Origin: Cellulomonas biazotea
Lineage (GTDB): Bacteria; Actinomycetota; Actinomycetes; Actinomycetales; Cellulomonadaceae
Assembly (NCBI RefSeq): GCF_004306155.1
Contig: NZ_BIMR01000018.1
Span: 1-64,000 of the forward strand
Reading direction: 5' to 3'
Length of the DNA: 64,000 nucleotides
Position numbers and translations under genes: made by a program. The notes under the pieces were generated by a model. The model saw only the letters and a list, made by a program, of their open reading frames with translations, was not told the DNA's origin and did no database searches. Shown in pieces: positions 1 through 8,769 of the stretch (within the stretch, counting starts at the first letter, position 1; every line of letters starts with the position of its first letter).

Positions 1-492
1 GCCGCCGCGTGGCTCGGCTACGCCCTGCGCGCCGCCGCCCTGCCCGACGCCGCCGCCGGCCGCGCCGTCGCCGTCCTCGTCGTCCTCGCGGTCTGCCTCG
101 CCGTCGCCGGCGCGACCCGCGGGAAGCTCCCCCTGTGGGCCGCGCTCCTCGGCACCGCCGCCATGGCCGGCGCGTACGAGGCGACCTACACCGCCGACCC
201 CTCCGCGTTCGTCACGTCGTCCGCGACCACCGCGACGTCCATCCTCCTCGCCGCCGGCGCCGGGTTCCTCGCGACGTCGCTGCTCGGCGCCGTCGTCGAG
301 CAGGACCGCGCGCAGGAGCGCACCGAGCAGGACTCCACCGACGCCCTGCTCGCCGAACCCGCCACGGCGCCCGGCGAGTACGAGGGCGCCGGCACCCACG
401 CCCCCGCCCGCCCCTACGCCGCCCAGGCCGACCCGGCCACGCTGCGCCGCCTGCCCGCCACCCGTCCTTTCGACCCCCAGCCGGAGGCCTGA
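1..492 (+). CDS. Membrane protein, 5' end missing
   Basis: The reading frame is open from the first base of the window and ends with TGA at 490-492, so this is the C-terminal part (163 residues) of a longer protein. The visible part has hydrophobic stretches around residues 22-38, 45-58 and 78-95, followed by a polar, acidic tail rich in Ala, Pro and Glu. This fits a multi-pass membrane protein with a cytoplasmic or exposed tail. The next gene starts one base after the stop, so the two are probably co-transcribed. I do not recognise the family. The missing N-terminus lies upstream of the window. Confidence 0.75.
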   Translation, partial: AAAWLGYALRAAALPDAAAGRAVAVLVVLAVCLAVAGATRGKLPLWAALLGTAAMAGAYEATYTADPSAFVTSSATTATSILLAAGAGFLATSLLGAVVEQDRAQERTEQDSTDALLAEPATAPGEYEGAGTHAPARPYAAQADPATLRRLPATRPFDPQPEA

Positions 493-493
493 C

Positions 494-2905
494 GTGCGTC
501 GCACCACCACCACGGCGGCCGCGGCCGTCGTCCTCGTCCCCCTGCTCCTCGGCACCGTCGGGTCCCCCGCGCTGGCCGCCGACGGCGGCGACGTCACCGT
601 CACCAACACCGAGACCGTGCAGGCCCGCCTGTCCGCGACCGGCGCCTTCCAGGGCGCGCGCGTCTACGACCAGCTCGCCCTCACCGGGCACGGCACGGCG
701 ACCGTCGAGAACCCCGTCTCGACCAAGGGACTGCGCAACCTCGACGGCTTCGGGGGGTACTCCGTCGTCGACGGCAGGCTCGTCACCACGCTCAGCGTCG
801 ACGGCGAGCGCCGCGAGCGCACCGTCAGCACCTACGACAAGGACCTGCCCCTCACCGTCGAGATCGCGTACACCCTCGACGGCCAGCCCGTGCAGCCCGG
901 CGCGGTCGTCGGGAGGTCGGGGACGCTCGGCGTTCACTACACCGTCACCAACACCACCGGGAAGACGCAGGACGTCACCTACGACGACGGCACCGGCAAG
1001 GAGGCGACCGCGTCGGCCGAGACCGTCGTCCCGATGATCGGGCAGCTCGTCACCGTCCTGCCGTCGACGTTCACCGACGTGCGGTCCGACGAGGCCGGCA
1101 TGGCCGGCGACGGCCGCGGCGGCACCCGCATGCAGTTCCAGATGACGCTGTTCCCGCCCATCGGCTCCGCGACCGCCGAGTTCGGGTACACCGCCCAGGT
1201 GCGGCACGCCGTCATCCCCAAGGCGACGCTCACGTCCATGCCGGTGTCCCCGCTCGACTACCCCTCGTTCAAGGGCGGCGCCGAGTCCTACCGGTCCGGC
1301 GCGGAGAAGGGCGTCACGCTGACCGGCGCCGGGATGCTGCTCGACGACAGCGTCCTGCAGCTCCACGACGGCTCCGCCCAGCTCCTCGCCGGCCTCCTGC
1401 AGCTCCGCGACGGCGCCGCGACGCTCTCGGCGGGTCTCAACGACTCCGCCGCTCCGGGCGCCGCACGCCTCGCCGCGGGCCTCAACGGCCAGGCGTCGCC
1501 CGGTGCCGCACGGCTCGCGGCCGGGCTGAACAACCAGCTCGCGCCCGGGGCACAGCAGCTCGCCGCCGGGCTCACGAAGGACGCGGCGCCCGGTGCGGCC
1601 GCCCTCGCGCAGGGCGCGAGCCAGCTGGACTCCGGCCTCGCACAGGCACGAGCGAAGGCACCCGAGCTCCTCGGAGGGATCGCCAAGATCTCGGCCGGTC
1701 TGGCTGACCTCGACGCCGGCCTGGTCCGGATGTCCGACACGGTCGGGGCCGCGGGCAGCGACAAGGCGCCGCTGCGCGCCGGGATCGCCGCGCTGCAGGC
1801 GAGCATCGGGACGCCCGCTGCGCCCGGCCGCCTGCTGGGCGGGCTCCAGCTCCTCCAGAGCCAGACCACCACGTCCGCGGCGCGTGCGGCCACGATCGCG
1901 GGCACCGCCACCGCCGCCGACGCCACCCTCGACGCCGAGGTGGTGAAGCTCCGTGCGGCAGCCGACGCGCTCGTCGACCCGGTCCAGGCGGCCGAGCTGG
2001 ACGCGATCGCAGATCAGATCGACACCGCGAACCCGGGGGCGATCGCCGGTGACGCGGCGGCCCTCGCCACGACTCTCGCGGGGTCGGCGACCCTCGCCGT
2101 CCAGCTCCAGTGCGGCCTCAACGCCGAGCCGTCGTACTGCGTGGACGCGGAGGGCAAGAAGATCCAGGGCCTGGTCCAGGGCCTCGCCGCGGTCGACGCG
2201 GGCGTCCAGACGCTCGTCGGGACGGTGCAGTCGTCCATCGCGAACGCCGACCCGACCAAGCCGAGCCTGCGCGCAGGCGTCGGGCAGCTCCAGGCCGGGG
2301 CCGGCCTCCTGTCGTCGGGGGGCAACACCCTGGCCGCCGGCCTCGGGGACCTCGGCGCCGGGGCGGCACGCCTGAACGCGGGTGCCGGGACGCTGTCGAA
2401 CGGCCTGGCCACGGCCGCCTCGGGCTCGGCGGCCCTTGCCGCGGGGCTGCAGGACGCCGCGACCGGCTCGTCCACGCTGGCCCGCGGCATCGACACGGCG
2501 GCGGACGGGTCGCAGGACCTCTCCGACGGCCTGGCGACCGCCGCCGACGGGTCCACCCGCCTGTCCGACGGCCTCGCCGACGCCGCCGAGGGCGCACCGC
2601 AGCTCGTCGACGGCACCCAGCGGCTCTCCGACGAGGGGACCTCGCAGGTCGTCGTCAGCGGGCAGGGGACCGCGGAGGACTTCGGCGTGAAGTACGCGGT
2701 GCTCAGCGCGGGCGCCGAGCGGGCGCAGGCCGAGGGCATGGCGTACGGCGCACCCGAGGGTGCCGCCGGTGCGACCGCCTACTCGATCGAGATCGCCGGG
2801 GCGGACGGCTCCGGGGTCAGCTCGCTCGGGCGCCTGATCGCGGCGGTCGTCCTGTTCTCGGGCGGCATCGGGCTGGCGACCCTCGCGCGGCGTCGCTTCG
2901 CCTGA
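494..2905 (+). CDS. Secreted heptad-repeat (X-X-X-L-X-X-G) surface protein
   Basis: GTG start one base after the upstream stop. The 803-residue protein begins with a signal peptide (Ala-rich hydrophobic core, cleavage near residue 28). A beta-rich N-terminal part of about 250 residues follows. From about residue 275 to 715 there are many short repeats with Leu and Gly at fixed spacing (for example ARLAAGL, TRLSDGL), the pattern found in YhgE/Pip-type proteins. The C-terminus has one membrane segment (about residues 780-800) ending in RRRFA, so the protein is probably anchored with its repeats outside the cell. True YhgE/Pip proteins have several C-terminal membrane spans, which are absent here. 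The near-identical units around residues 310-360 look recently duplicated. Function unknown; a surface or cell-envelope role is inferred. Confidence 0.8.
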   Translation: MRRTTTTAAAAVVLVPLLLGTVGSPALAADGGDVTVTNTETVQARLSATGAFQGARVYDQLALTGHGTATVENPVSTKGLRNLDGFGGYSVVDGRLVTTLSVDGERRERTVSTYDKDLPLTVEIAYTLDGQPVQPGAVVGRSGTLGVHYTVTNTTGKTQDVTYDDGTGKEATASAETVVPMIGQLVTVLPSTFTDVRSDEAGMAGDGRGGTRMQFQMTLFPPIGSATAEFGYTAQVRHAVIPKATLTSMPVSPLDYPSFKGGAESYRSGAEKGVTLTGAGMLLDDSVLQLHDGSAQLLAGLLQLRDGAATLSAGLNDSAAPGAARLAAGLNGQASPGAARLAAGLNNQLAPGAQQLAAGLTKDAAPGAAALAQGASQLDSGLAQARAKAPELLGGIAKISAGLADLDAGLVRMSDTVGAAGSDKAPLRAGIAALQASIGTPAAPGRLLGGLQLLQSQTTTSAARAATIAGTATAADATLDAEVVKLRAAADALVDPVQAAELDAIADQIDTANPGAIAGDAAALATTLAGSATLAVQLQCGLNAEPSYCVDAEGKKIQGLVQGLAAVDAGVQTLVGTVQSSIANADPTKPSLRAGVGQLQAGAGLLSSGGNTLAAGLGDLGAGAARLNAGAGTLSNGLATAASGSAALAAGLQDAATGSSTLARGIDTAADGSQDLSDGLATAADGSTRLSDGLADAAEGAPQLVDGTQRLSDEGTSQVVVSGQGTAEDFGVKYAVLSAGAERAQAEGMAYGAPEGAAGATAYSIEIAGADGSGVSSLGRLIAAVVLFSGGIGLATLARRRFA

Positions 2906-2922
2906 CACCCGCACCCGGCAGA

Positions 2923-2962
2923 ACGGAGGCGTGCGGCCCGCACCGGGGTCGCACGCCTCCGT
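2923..2962. terminator. Bidirectional hairpin between convergent genes
   Basis: Perfect 13-bp inverted repeat (ACGGAGGCGTGCG and its complement) with a 14-base loop. It lies between the stop of the heptad-repeat gene and the stop of the convergent LRR gene, where a shared terminator is expected. There is no clear T-tract, as is usual in high-GC actinobacteria. Confidence 0.6.
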
Positions 2963-2984
2963 CGTCGTCGGGGTCGACCCGCGG

Positions 2985-4676
2985 TCAGGCCGTCCCGCCG
3001 ACGTACACGCCCTGCGCGCGCAGCTCGTCGATCCCGGGCGTCGCCAGGTCCAGGCCCTCGACGTCGACGCCGAGCAGCGCGGGTGCGTCGAGCAGCGGCC
3101 GCAGGTCGACGACCGGGTTCCCGCCGACCCAGAGCTCGTCGAGCGCGGGCATCCCGGCCAGCGGCGACAGGTCGGCGACGGCGTTCTCCCGCACGTCGAG
3201 CATCTCGAGCGACGGCGCACCCGCGAGCGGCGACAGGTCGGCGACGGCGGCGTGCGCCACGTCCAGCTCGATCAGGCCGGTCGACCGCGCGAGCGGTCCG
3301 AGGTCCGTCACGCGCGTCCCTGCCAGCCCGACGAACCGCAGCGTCGTCGTCGCGGTCAGCGGCTGCAGGTCCGACACGCCCGTGCCGGACAGCCCGAGGT
3401 TCTCCAGCGGGAGCCCGTCGAGCGCGGACAGGTCCGCGACGGCCGCGTTGCCGGTCAGCCGCAGGGACACCAGGCCGGTCAGGGCGGCGAGGGGGCCCAG
3501 GTCGGACACGTCCTGGTCGGTCAGGTCGACCGTGTGCACGGCGCTGAGCCGCTCGAGCCCGTCGAGCGACCTGACCCTGTCGCCACCGCCGTCCCACGCG
3601 CAGTCGAGCTCGTACACGTGGTCCAGCCGGGCGTTCGCAGCCACGCCGCCCCCGACCGCGCGCATCGCCTCCTCCACGCAGGCCGCGAGCGCGGGGTCGG
3701 CCACGACGCCGGTGACCGCCCGGCGCTCGGCGACGCGGACCGGGACGGCGACGCCGACCACGACGACCACGGCCGCGACCGCCATCCCGGTGAGCACCCA
3801 CCGGTGCCGGGCGCGCGGGTCGTGCACCCCAGGCGCCGTGGCGATCTCGGGTGCCCAGGCCGCGAGGTGTCGCCATGCCGCGACCGCGGACCCGCCCGCG
3901 ACGAGCGCGGCGGTCGCCGCGACGAGGCACGCCGCGGGGACGCCCAGGCCGAAGGCCTGCACGAGCGTCGTCAGGCCGCCGCGGTAGCGCCCCCGCACGA
4001 CGACCGTCCACAGCACCCAGCCCGCGACCGTCGCGAGCGTCGCGGCCGCCGCGAGCGCGACGGAGACGGCCCCGGCGACGACCGCACCGCGTCGCCGCAC
4101 GAGCACACCGACCGCGGCGAGCCCCGCCCCGACGGCGACGAGCGTCGTCCACCCCCAGGCCAGCGCCTGCGGAGACTGGACCGCGGCGGACGGCGACCGA
4201 AGGGCGAGGCCCAGGGTCGTGGGGTCGGCCGCGACGGCCGCCACGGCGACGACCAGGAGCGCGCCGGCGGCCGCGACGACGGCGACGACGGCCCGTCCTT
4301 GGCGCGTCGTCGCCCCGCCCGGCGCAGCTGCGTCAGTCGCCCCGCCCGGCGCAGCCGCGTCCGTCGCCCCACCCGTCGCAGCAGCGTCGGTGCCGGACGG
4401 TGCCGAGAGGGGCCCGACCGCCGCCCTGCCGAGCACGAGCGCGAGCGTGGGGACCAGCCCGAGCGCCAGCGTGAGGACGGGCAGGCCGTCGAGGACCACC
4501 GCCGCGAGCGCGTCGCCGATCGCCGCCGTGTCCCCCTCGCCCAGGGCGGCGCGCAGGCCGTCGCCGAGCGGCGCCCAGGTCCAGCGGGCGAGCGTGGCCG
4601 AGGCCCAGACGGCGGTCAGCGCGACGGTCGCCGCGACTGCCCCACGGGCCGTGCCGGTCGGCGTCCTGCCGTGCAT
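2985..4676 (-). CDS. Membrane protein with C-terminal leucine-rich repeats
   Basis: Start chosen at the ATG at 4676, which has GGGGAGG just upstream; the frame stays open further upstream but with shadow-like composition. The 563-residue protein has about seven hydrophobic segments in its first 310 residues. A flexible stretch at about residues 95-125 carries three near-copies of TDAAAPGGA. The C-terminal part (about 370-560) has LRR units of the internalin-like type, with repeated 'LxxLTxLxxLxLxxxxVxDLxPL' spacing. The layout suggests a membrane-anchored sensor or adhesion protein with an extracellular LRR face. Convergent with the heptad-repeat gene and divergent from the SRPBCC gene. No enzymatic motif is seen; the ligand is unknown. 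Confidence 0.8.
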   Translation of the reverse strand: MHGRTPTGTARGAVAATVALTAVWASATLARWTWAPLGDGLRAALGEGDTAAIGDALAAVVLDGLPVLTLALGLVPTLALVLGRAAVGPLSAPSGTDAAATGGATDAAAPGGATDAAAPGGATTRQGRAVVAVVAAAGALLVVAVAAVAADPTTLGLALRSPSAAVQSPQALAWGWTTLVAVGAGLAAVGVLVRRRGAVVAGAVSVALAAAATLATVAGWVLWTVVVRGRYRGGLTTLVQAFGLGVPAACLVAATAALVAGGSAVAAWRHLAAWAPEIATAPGVHDPRARHRWVLTGMAVAAVVVVVGVAVPVRVAERRAVTGVVADPALAACVEEAMRAVGGGVAANARLDHVYELDCAWDGGGDRVRSLDGLERLSAVHTVDLTDQDVSDLGPLAALTGLVSLRLTGNAAVADLSALDGLPLENLGLSGTGVSDLQPLTATTTLRFVGLAGTRVTDLGPLARSTGLIELDVAHAAVADLSPLAGAPSLEMLDVRENAVADLSPLAGMPALDELWVGGNPVVDLRPLLDAPALLGVDVEGLDLATPGIDELRAQGVYVGGTA

Positions 4677-4822
4677 GTCCTCCCCTGTCCGGTCGCGCGG
4701 GACGCCCGACGGGCGGGCGCCGGGGTGACCGTACCCATCCGCCGTCGGGCGGCGTCGGCCGTTGGTGTCAGGGAGTCGTGAAGGGGTGTGAGCATCCCGC
4801 GGGGCGGTTCCTGCGAGAAGCC

Positions 4823-4846
4823 CGATGCAACCGGGTGGTTGCATCG
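4823..4846. promoter_or_regulatory. Operator-like palindrome 1 (upstream of SRPBCC gene)
   Basis: Perfect 10-bp inverted repeat with a 4-base spacer; the core is GCAACC-N4-GGTTGC. It lies in the divergent gap between the LRR gene and the SRPBCC gene. A related element is centred 46 bp downstream, which supports a role as a repressor site, perhaps for an ArsR- or MarR-type regulator encoded elsewhere. Confidence 0.55.
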
Positions 4847-4863
4847 CTCGCCCAGCCGCCCTA

Positions 4864-4897
4864 TCGTCATCTGCAACCGTTTGATTGCTAATGACGA
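4864..4897. promoter_or_regulatory. Operator-like palindrome 2 (upstream of SRPBCC gene)
   Basis: Imperfect 34-bp palindrome. The outer 7-bp arms (TCGTCAT and ATGACGA) match perfectly. The inner core GCAACC-N4-GATTGC repeats that of the first palindrome with the same spacing. It ends 10 bp before the chosen ATG at 4908 and covers the likely promoter or leader, so binding here should block expression of the SRPBCC gene. Confidence 0.5.
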
Positions 4898-4907
4898 GGG
4901 GATCGAG

Positions 4908-5369
4908 ATGGTCGACATCCTGCACCGCGTGGGCATCCGGGCCGCACGGGCCGACGTCTACGAGAGCCTGGCCACGACCAAGGGCGTCGCGGCCTGGTGG
5001 ACCACGGACACGACGGGCACGAGCGAGGTCGGCTCGTCGTTCGACACGACGTTCTGGCACGGGCAGACCGGCGAGCTGCTCGGCGGGTTCCGGCTCCGCG
5101 TCGAGGAGCTCGACCCCGCACGCCGCGTGCGCTGGCTCGTCGAGGACGGGCCCGCCGAGTGGATCGGCACCCACATCGACTTCGACCTGACCGACGAGGA
5201 CGGCTGGACCGTCGTCATGTTCCGGCACCTCGGGTGGAGCGACCCGGTCCCCTTCATGCACCACTGCTCGACCAAGTGGGCCGTCTTCCTCATGAGCCTC
5301 AAGCACCTGCACGAGGACGGGGCAGGCGAGCCGTCGCCCGACGACGTGACCATCAGCAACTGGCACTGA
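4908..5369 (+). CDS. SRPBCC/AHSA1-like domain protein
   Basis: ATG at 4908 chosen because GAGGGG lies about 8 bases upstream and because the SRPBCC fold begins immediately (MVDILHRVGIRA, then the 'ARADVYESLATTKGVAAWWT' helix). The 153-residue length is typical for single-domain AHSA1/START-like proteins, which form a hydrophobic ligand pocket. Motifs seen are the AWWT turn after the first helix, a beta-rich middle, and the C-terminal helix around 'KWAVFLMSLKHLHEDG'. Two shared palindromes upstream suggest specific regulation. Members often sit next to an ArsR repressor, but none is adjacent here. Ligand unknown. Confidence 0.85.
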   Translation: MVDILHRVGIRAARADVYESLATTKGVAAWWTTDTTGTSEVGSSFDTTFWHGQTGELLGGFRLRVEELDPARRVRWLVEDGPAEWIGTHIDFDLTDEDGWTVVMFRHLGWSDPVPFMHHCSTKWAVFLMSLKHLHEDGAGEPSPDDVTISNWH

Positions 5370-5413
5370 GGCCGTCCCCGCTCCAGCGGGCGACCGGCGT
5401 GCGGTGCGGCAGC

Positions 5414-5453
5414 GCGACGCCGCGCACCCGGGACGACGGGTGCGCGGCGTCGC
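5414..5453. terminator. Bidirectional hairpin, SRPBCC gene / GH62 gene
   Basis: Perfect 17-bp stem (5414-5430 paired with 5437-5453) with a 6-base loop. It lies between the convergent stops of the SRPBCC and GH62 genes, so it probably ends both transcripts. It is one of the strongest hairpins in the window. Confidence 0.7.
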
Positions 5454-5472
5454 AGGGGCAGCCGGTCGGTGG

Positions 5473-6942
5473 CTACCGCTGGAGGGTCAGCAGGCCCGGC
5501 CGGTACGGCAGCAGGCCGTAGTCGCCCCCGCTGCTCGGCGACCGGCCCTGGTAGAGCAGCTGGAGCTTGCACGGGTCGACCGTCATGGTCTGGTCGTTGC
5601 TGGCGCGGATGAGCTCGCCGTGGCTGATGTCGTTCGTCCACGTGGCGCCGCTGTTCGCCTTGCCCGCGAACGGGTTGCTCTCGGTCGCGGCCTGCGGCGT
5701 CCACGAGCCCGCGAGGCTCGTGGCGGTGAACGAGCGGAAGTACCGGCCGTTGGCGCCGATCGCCTCGACGATCATCAGGTACTGGTTCTGGCCCTGGACC
5801 TTGTAGACCTGCGGCGCCTCGAACAGGTTGTTCGTGGTGTCGCTCATGACGACCGTCGACGACGAGCCGAAGCTGCCCGGGAAGTTCCCGATCGGCATGC
5901 TCGCGCGGTAGATCTTGCCGTTGTCCCCGGCGAAGAACAGGTACATGGTCGTGCCGTCGCCGATGACCGTCTGGTCGATGGGCCCGGTGCCGGAGCCGGT
6001 GATCGACCCGGAGAACAGGGTGCTCGCCGCCGACCACCCGTTGGCGTTGGTCGGGTCGTTCGACGTCCGGTACATGAACGCGGACGGGCCCCACTGGTAG
6101 GTGAGCACCCAGATGTTCTTCGGCGCGAAGTAGAACAGCGACGGCGCCACGGTCGACGACGACATGGCGTTCTGCGTCGCCGATCCCATGTCGGACCAGC
6201 TCGAGAACAGGCCGAAGTTCATCGAGCCCCACGACGAGCCGTTGTCGTGCGTCGTCGCGTAGACGAGGTGCTTGCCGTTGTACTCGGCGGTCGTGAAGTC
6301 CTTGAGCGACGCCCAGCCGGACCGCGGAGTGGCCAGCACCCCCGTGGAGGACCACCGGTAGCTCGACGGCAGCGTGCAGGACCCCCCGGGCGTCGTGGAG
6401 TTGTTCACGAGCGAGGCGTCGTCGATGGAGAGCCCGTCGGTCCCGGCGGCCGTCTCGACGTAGAAAGTGGCGGACGTCAGCGTCCCGCTCCACGACACGT
6501 TCGTCGTGCCGGTGAGCTGGGTCCACCCGGACGAGCTCACCGCGCCCTGCGCGAGCCCGACGTAGCTCGTCGTGCCGCCCGCGGTCAGCGCGAGCGTGAC
6601 CCGGCCGGTGGGGTTCCCGCTGTGCGACCGCACCCAGACGCTCGCCGTGTAGCTGCTGTTGTTCGTCAGCACGGAGGTGACGGTCTGAGCGGCGCCGTTC
6701 CAGGACGCGGTGCGCCCGGTGCGGGCCAGCGCGCGGGACCCGCCGTGGACAGGGCTGGTGCTCGACGTCACCGAGCCCGCGCCGAAGGCGGTCCAGCCGG
6801 TCGTCCCGTTCTCCAGGTCGGCGTTCGTGAGCAGGTTGCCGCTGGCGGCCGCGGCTGGTGCGACCTGGCCGGGGGCCGCAGCCACCAGGGCCAGCACCAG
6901 GCCGGCGACCGCCAGCACGTGCGCGGCGACGGACTTCCTCAT
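5473..6942 (-). CDS. Secreted GH62 alpha-L-arabinofuranosidase with N-terminal CBM
   Basis: Start at ATG 6942, preceded by AAGGAG; 489 residues. The signal peptide (MRKS..., cleavage near AAAASG) is followed by a carbohydrate-binding module of the CBM4/9/22 type (about residues 33-175, [15 protein letters not shown] to [10 protein letters not shown]). A GH62 catalytic domain follows (about 190-489). GH62 hallmarks are the '[20 protein letters not shown]' strand with the catalytic-type Asp, '[11 protein letters not shown]', '[11 protein letters not shown]' and the C-terminal '[26 protein letters not shown]'. GH62 enzymes remove arabinose side chains from arabinoxylan outside the cell. A LacI-type palindrome lies upstream. 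This fits the plant-cell-wall lifestyle also shown by the GH9 enzyme at 30 kb. Confidence 0.93.
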   Translation of the reverse strand: MRKSVAAHVLAVAGLVLALVAAAPGQVAPAAAASGNLLTNADLENGTTGWTAFGAGSVTSSTSPVHGGSRALARTGRTASWNGAAQTVTSVLTNNSSYTASVWVRSHSGNPTGRVTLALTAGGTTSYVGLAQGAVSSSGWTQLTGTTNVSWSGTLTSATFYVETAAGTDGLSIDDASLVNNSTTPGGSCTLPSSYRWSSTGVLATPRSGWASLKDFTTAEYNGKHLVYATTHDNGSSWGSMNFGLFSSWSDMGSATQNAMSSSTVAPSLFYFAPKNIWVLTYQWGPSAFMYRTSNDPTNANGWSAASTLFSGSITGSGTGPIDQTVIGDGTTMYLFFAGDNGKIYRASMPIGNFPGSFGSSSTVVMSDTTNNLFEAPQVYKVQGQNQYLMIVEAIGANGRYFRSFTATSLAGSWTPQAATESNPFAGKANSGATWTNDISHGELIRASNDQTMTVDPCKLQLLYQGRSPSSGGDYGLLPYRPGLLTLQR

Positions 6943-7065
6943 CCTTCGCTCCTTCGAGTCGTGTCGGGTCCCGTGGGCATCCCGTGGGCAATCGGTGGGC
7001 AGGGCCGTCACGTCCGCTCCCCCGGGTGCCGGCCTGAGGTGGCCCGCGTCGCAGGGGCCGGACGA

Positions 7066-7079
7066 TGTGAGCGCTCACA
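7066..7079. promoter_or_regulatory. LacI-family operator upstream of GH62 gene
   Basis: Perfect 14-bp palindrome TGTGAGCGCTCACA with the central CG typical of LacI/GalR-family sites (CebR/CelR-like). It lies about 125 bp upstream of the GH62 start, in the gap to the I36 gene. Its placement fits sugar-dependent repression of the arabinofuranosidase; the cognate regulator is not in the window. Confidence 0.65.
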
Positions 7080-7324
7080 ACGGCGGCCGAGCATCGAGAA
7101 GGGGTGGTTCGCCGGGAAACGTAGCCACCTTCTTCACCGATGAACAAGACATCGGAGGACCCACAACGTTTAAGTCGAGGACGGCGGCCGGACGCGGTCC
7201 GGCGCTCGGTGGCCGGCGCGATCGAAAAGTGCAGCACCTTACCGCAGCGAGCCAGCCGCGCGGGGCCCTTTCGCGTGAGAACTTCGTGCATTGTCTGGAC
7301 TGGTCATAAGTCCAGTTCGCAGAT

Positions 7325-7353
7325 TTGACATGGCACCGCGACATCCCTACGGT
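7325..7353 (+). promoter_or_regulatory. Sigma-70-type promoter for the I36/lipoprotein operon
   Basis: TTGACA at 7325-7330, a 17-bp spacer and TACGGT at 7348-7353. Transcription starting about 7 bp later would leave a leader of roughly 140 bases before the ATG at 7500. The stretch around 7380-7500 is less GC-rich than its surroundings. No other gene fits the 557 bp between the GH62 start and this operon. Confidence 0.5.
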
Positions 7354-7499
7354 TCGGCGGTGTCGAAAGGGTCAAACGGGACTTTTTACTCCCCGGACGG
7401 TGCCGAATCGACAGCTCCACGACGCCGTGGTCGACGGGGTACCACGACGATCTCGGCGTCGATCTCATGTGAATCCCATTCAACGAGAGGTGCTCATAC

Positions 7500-7868
7500 A
7501 TGCGAAAGCTCAGCAGGTTCGCTGTCGCCGTCGGCGCTGCCGCGGTGATGACGGCCGGCGCGGTCGCCGTCGCCACCCCCGCCACGGCCGGCGACGCGGC
7601 GTGCAGCCTCGGCTACTCCTGCGCCTGGCAGCACTCGAACTACGACGGCTCCCGGGTGACCTTCCAGAACTACATCAACAACTTCGCCACCCTCGGCTTC
7701 GACAACCAGGCCACCTCGCTCCGCAACAACGGGCGCACCTCGAACGCGGCGTTCTACGTGAACGCCTACTTCGGCGGGACCAGCCAGGTCCTGGCTCGTG
7801 GCTACCAGATCTCCAACCTCGGAGCCGTCGCGCTGAACGACCAGCTCTCGTCGGCGAAGTTCATCTGA
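7500..7868 (+). CDS. Peptidase inhibitor family I36 (beta/gamma-crystallin fold) protein
   Basis: ATG with GAGAGG about 10 bases upstream; 122 residues. The signal peptide MRKLSRFAVAVGAAAVMTAG... is cleaved near ATAGDA. The mature domain of about 90 residues begins CSLGYSCAWQHSNYDG, followed by FQNYINNFATLGFDNQATSLRNNG. This is the pattern of I36 inhibitors (Streptomyces metalloproteinase inhibitor SMPI type), with two Cys that probably form a disulfide. Such proteins block secreted metalloproteases or act as small wall-associated crystallin-fold proteins. The next gene starts 16 bp downstream, which suggests one transcript with the lipoprotein/exporter genes. Confidence 0.85.
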   Translation: MRKLSRFAVAVGAAAVMTAGAVAVATPATAGDAACSLGYSCAWQHSNYDGSRVTFQNYINNFATLGFDNQATSLRNNGRTSNAAFYVNAYFGGTSQVLARGYQISNLGAVALNDQLSSAKFI

Positions 7869-7884
7869 GGGACGTGAGGATCCC

Positions 7885-8769
7885 GTGAGTCTCACGCGGC
7901 TCGCGGGCAGCGGTGTCCTCGCCGCCACGTTGCTGCTGTCCGCGTGCACCGGCCAGCCCGACGATGGCGGCGAGGGGGCCGCCGGCCGCTACGACGACCC
8001 GCTCGACCTCCCGCTGGAAAGCAGGTCCGTCGACCTTTTCCTCTACGGCGCGGCCGTCGACACATTCATGGCGGAGTGCATGGCAGAAAAAGGCCACGAA
8101 TACACGGTCGGGACGTGGGACCTCAGTCGCCCCGCACTTCCGGCATTCACCTCGCTCGGTTATCCGAACCTCGACCCGGAAATCGTCCGGACCCATGGGT
8201 ACCGGGCATCGCAGGACCCTCGGGAAGTCACCCCGCCCGCCCCGCTCGAGTCAGTCGTCCCCGCCGGCGAGGAAGACGCGTACACCCTCGCTCAGCAGGA
8301 GTGCACGGACGCCTCGCGCGAGGTCGTGCCCGACATCGCCGAGTCGGCGAACATCCTGCGGAGGCTCGACTCCAGGAGTCGCGAGGCCGCCCTGGACGAC
8401 GCCGAGGTCGCGTCGAGCATCGACCGTTGGCGGGCCTGCGTCACGCGCTCCGACCCTCCGCTCGGCGACCCGAGCGGAGACCCGGACCACTTCCGGGTCT
8501 CCGTGCTGACGGCCGTCGACGCACGAGACCACCCCGGCGAGGTCGACACGATGACGGCCCAGGCACCCGCCGACGAGGTCGAGGCCGCCACGATCGACGT
8601 CCGGTGCCGGCGTGAGTCCGGTTACGACGACGCGTACTTCTCCGCCGTCGGCGAGGCCCAGGAACGCCTGGCCTCCGAGTACAGCGACGCCCTTCAAGGA
8701 GTGGACCAGTCCATGAGCGACATCCAGCAGGCGATCGAGCACTACGTGATCGAGAGGCAGGGCCGATGA
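7885..8769 (+). CDS. Lipoprotein of unknown function
   Basis: GTG start with GTGAGG upstream. The 294-residue protein begins with a lipoprotein signal ending in LLLSAC (lipid-bearing Cys at about residue 21). The mature part has paired Cys-containing helices ('FMAECMAEKGHEYTV', 'LAQQECTDAS', 'WRACVTRSD') and is rich in Asp and Glu. It shares this design, with widely spaced 'xxC-[MVL]-x-[DE]' helices, with the next gene and with the broken lipoprotein gene at 25.8 kb, so it looks like a lineage-specific lipoprotein family. The stop overlaps the next start (ATGA). It may be the outside partner of the ABC exporter downstream; this is inferred from the operon only. Confidence 0.8.
   Translation: MSLTRLAGSGVLAATLLLSACTGQPDDGGEGAAGRYDDPLDLPLESRSVDLFLYGAAVDTFMAECMAEKGHEYTVGTWDLSRPALPAFTSLGYPNLDPEIVRTHGYRASQDPREVTPPAPLESVVPAGEEDAYTLAQQECTDASREVVPDIAESANILRRLDSRSREAALDDAEVASSIDRWRACVTRSDPPLGDPSGDPDHFRVSVLTAVDARDHPGEVDTMTAQAPADEVEAATIDVRCRRESGYDDAYFSAVGEAQERLASEYSDALQGVDQSMSDIQQAIEHYVIERQGR

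Noticed and set aside
212-3220. Very long minus-strand open frames (for example 1002 codons here and 1100 codons at 29974-33276)
   Set aside because: They are shadows caused by high GC; their residue make-up is Arg/Gly/Ala-rich and they lie opposite clear genes.
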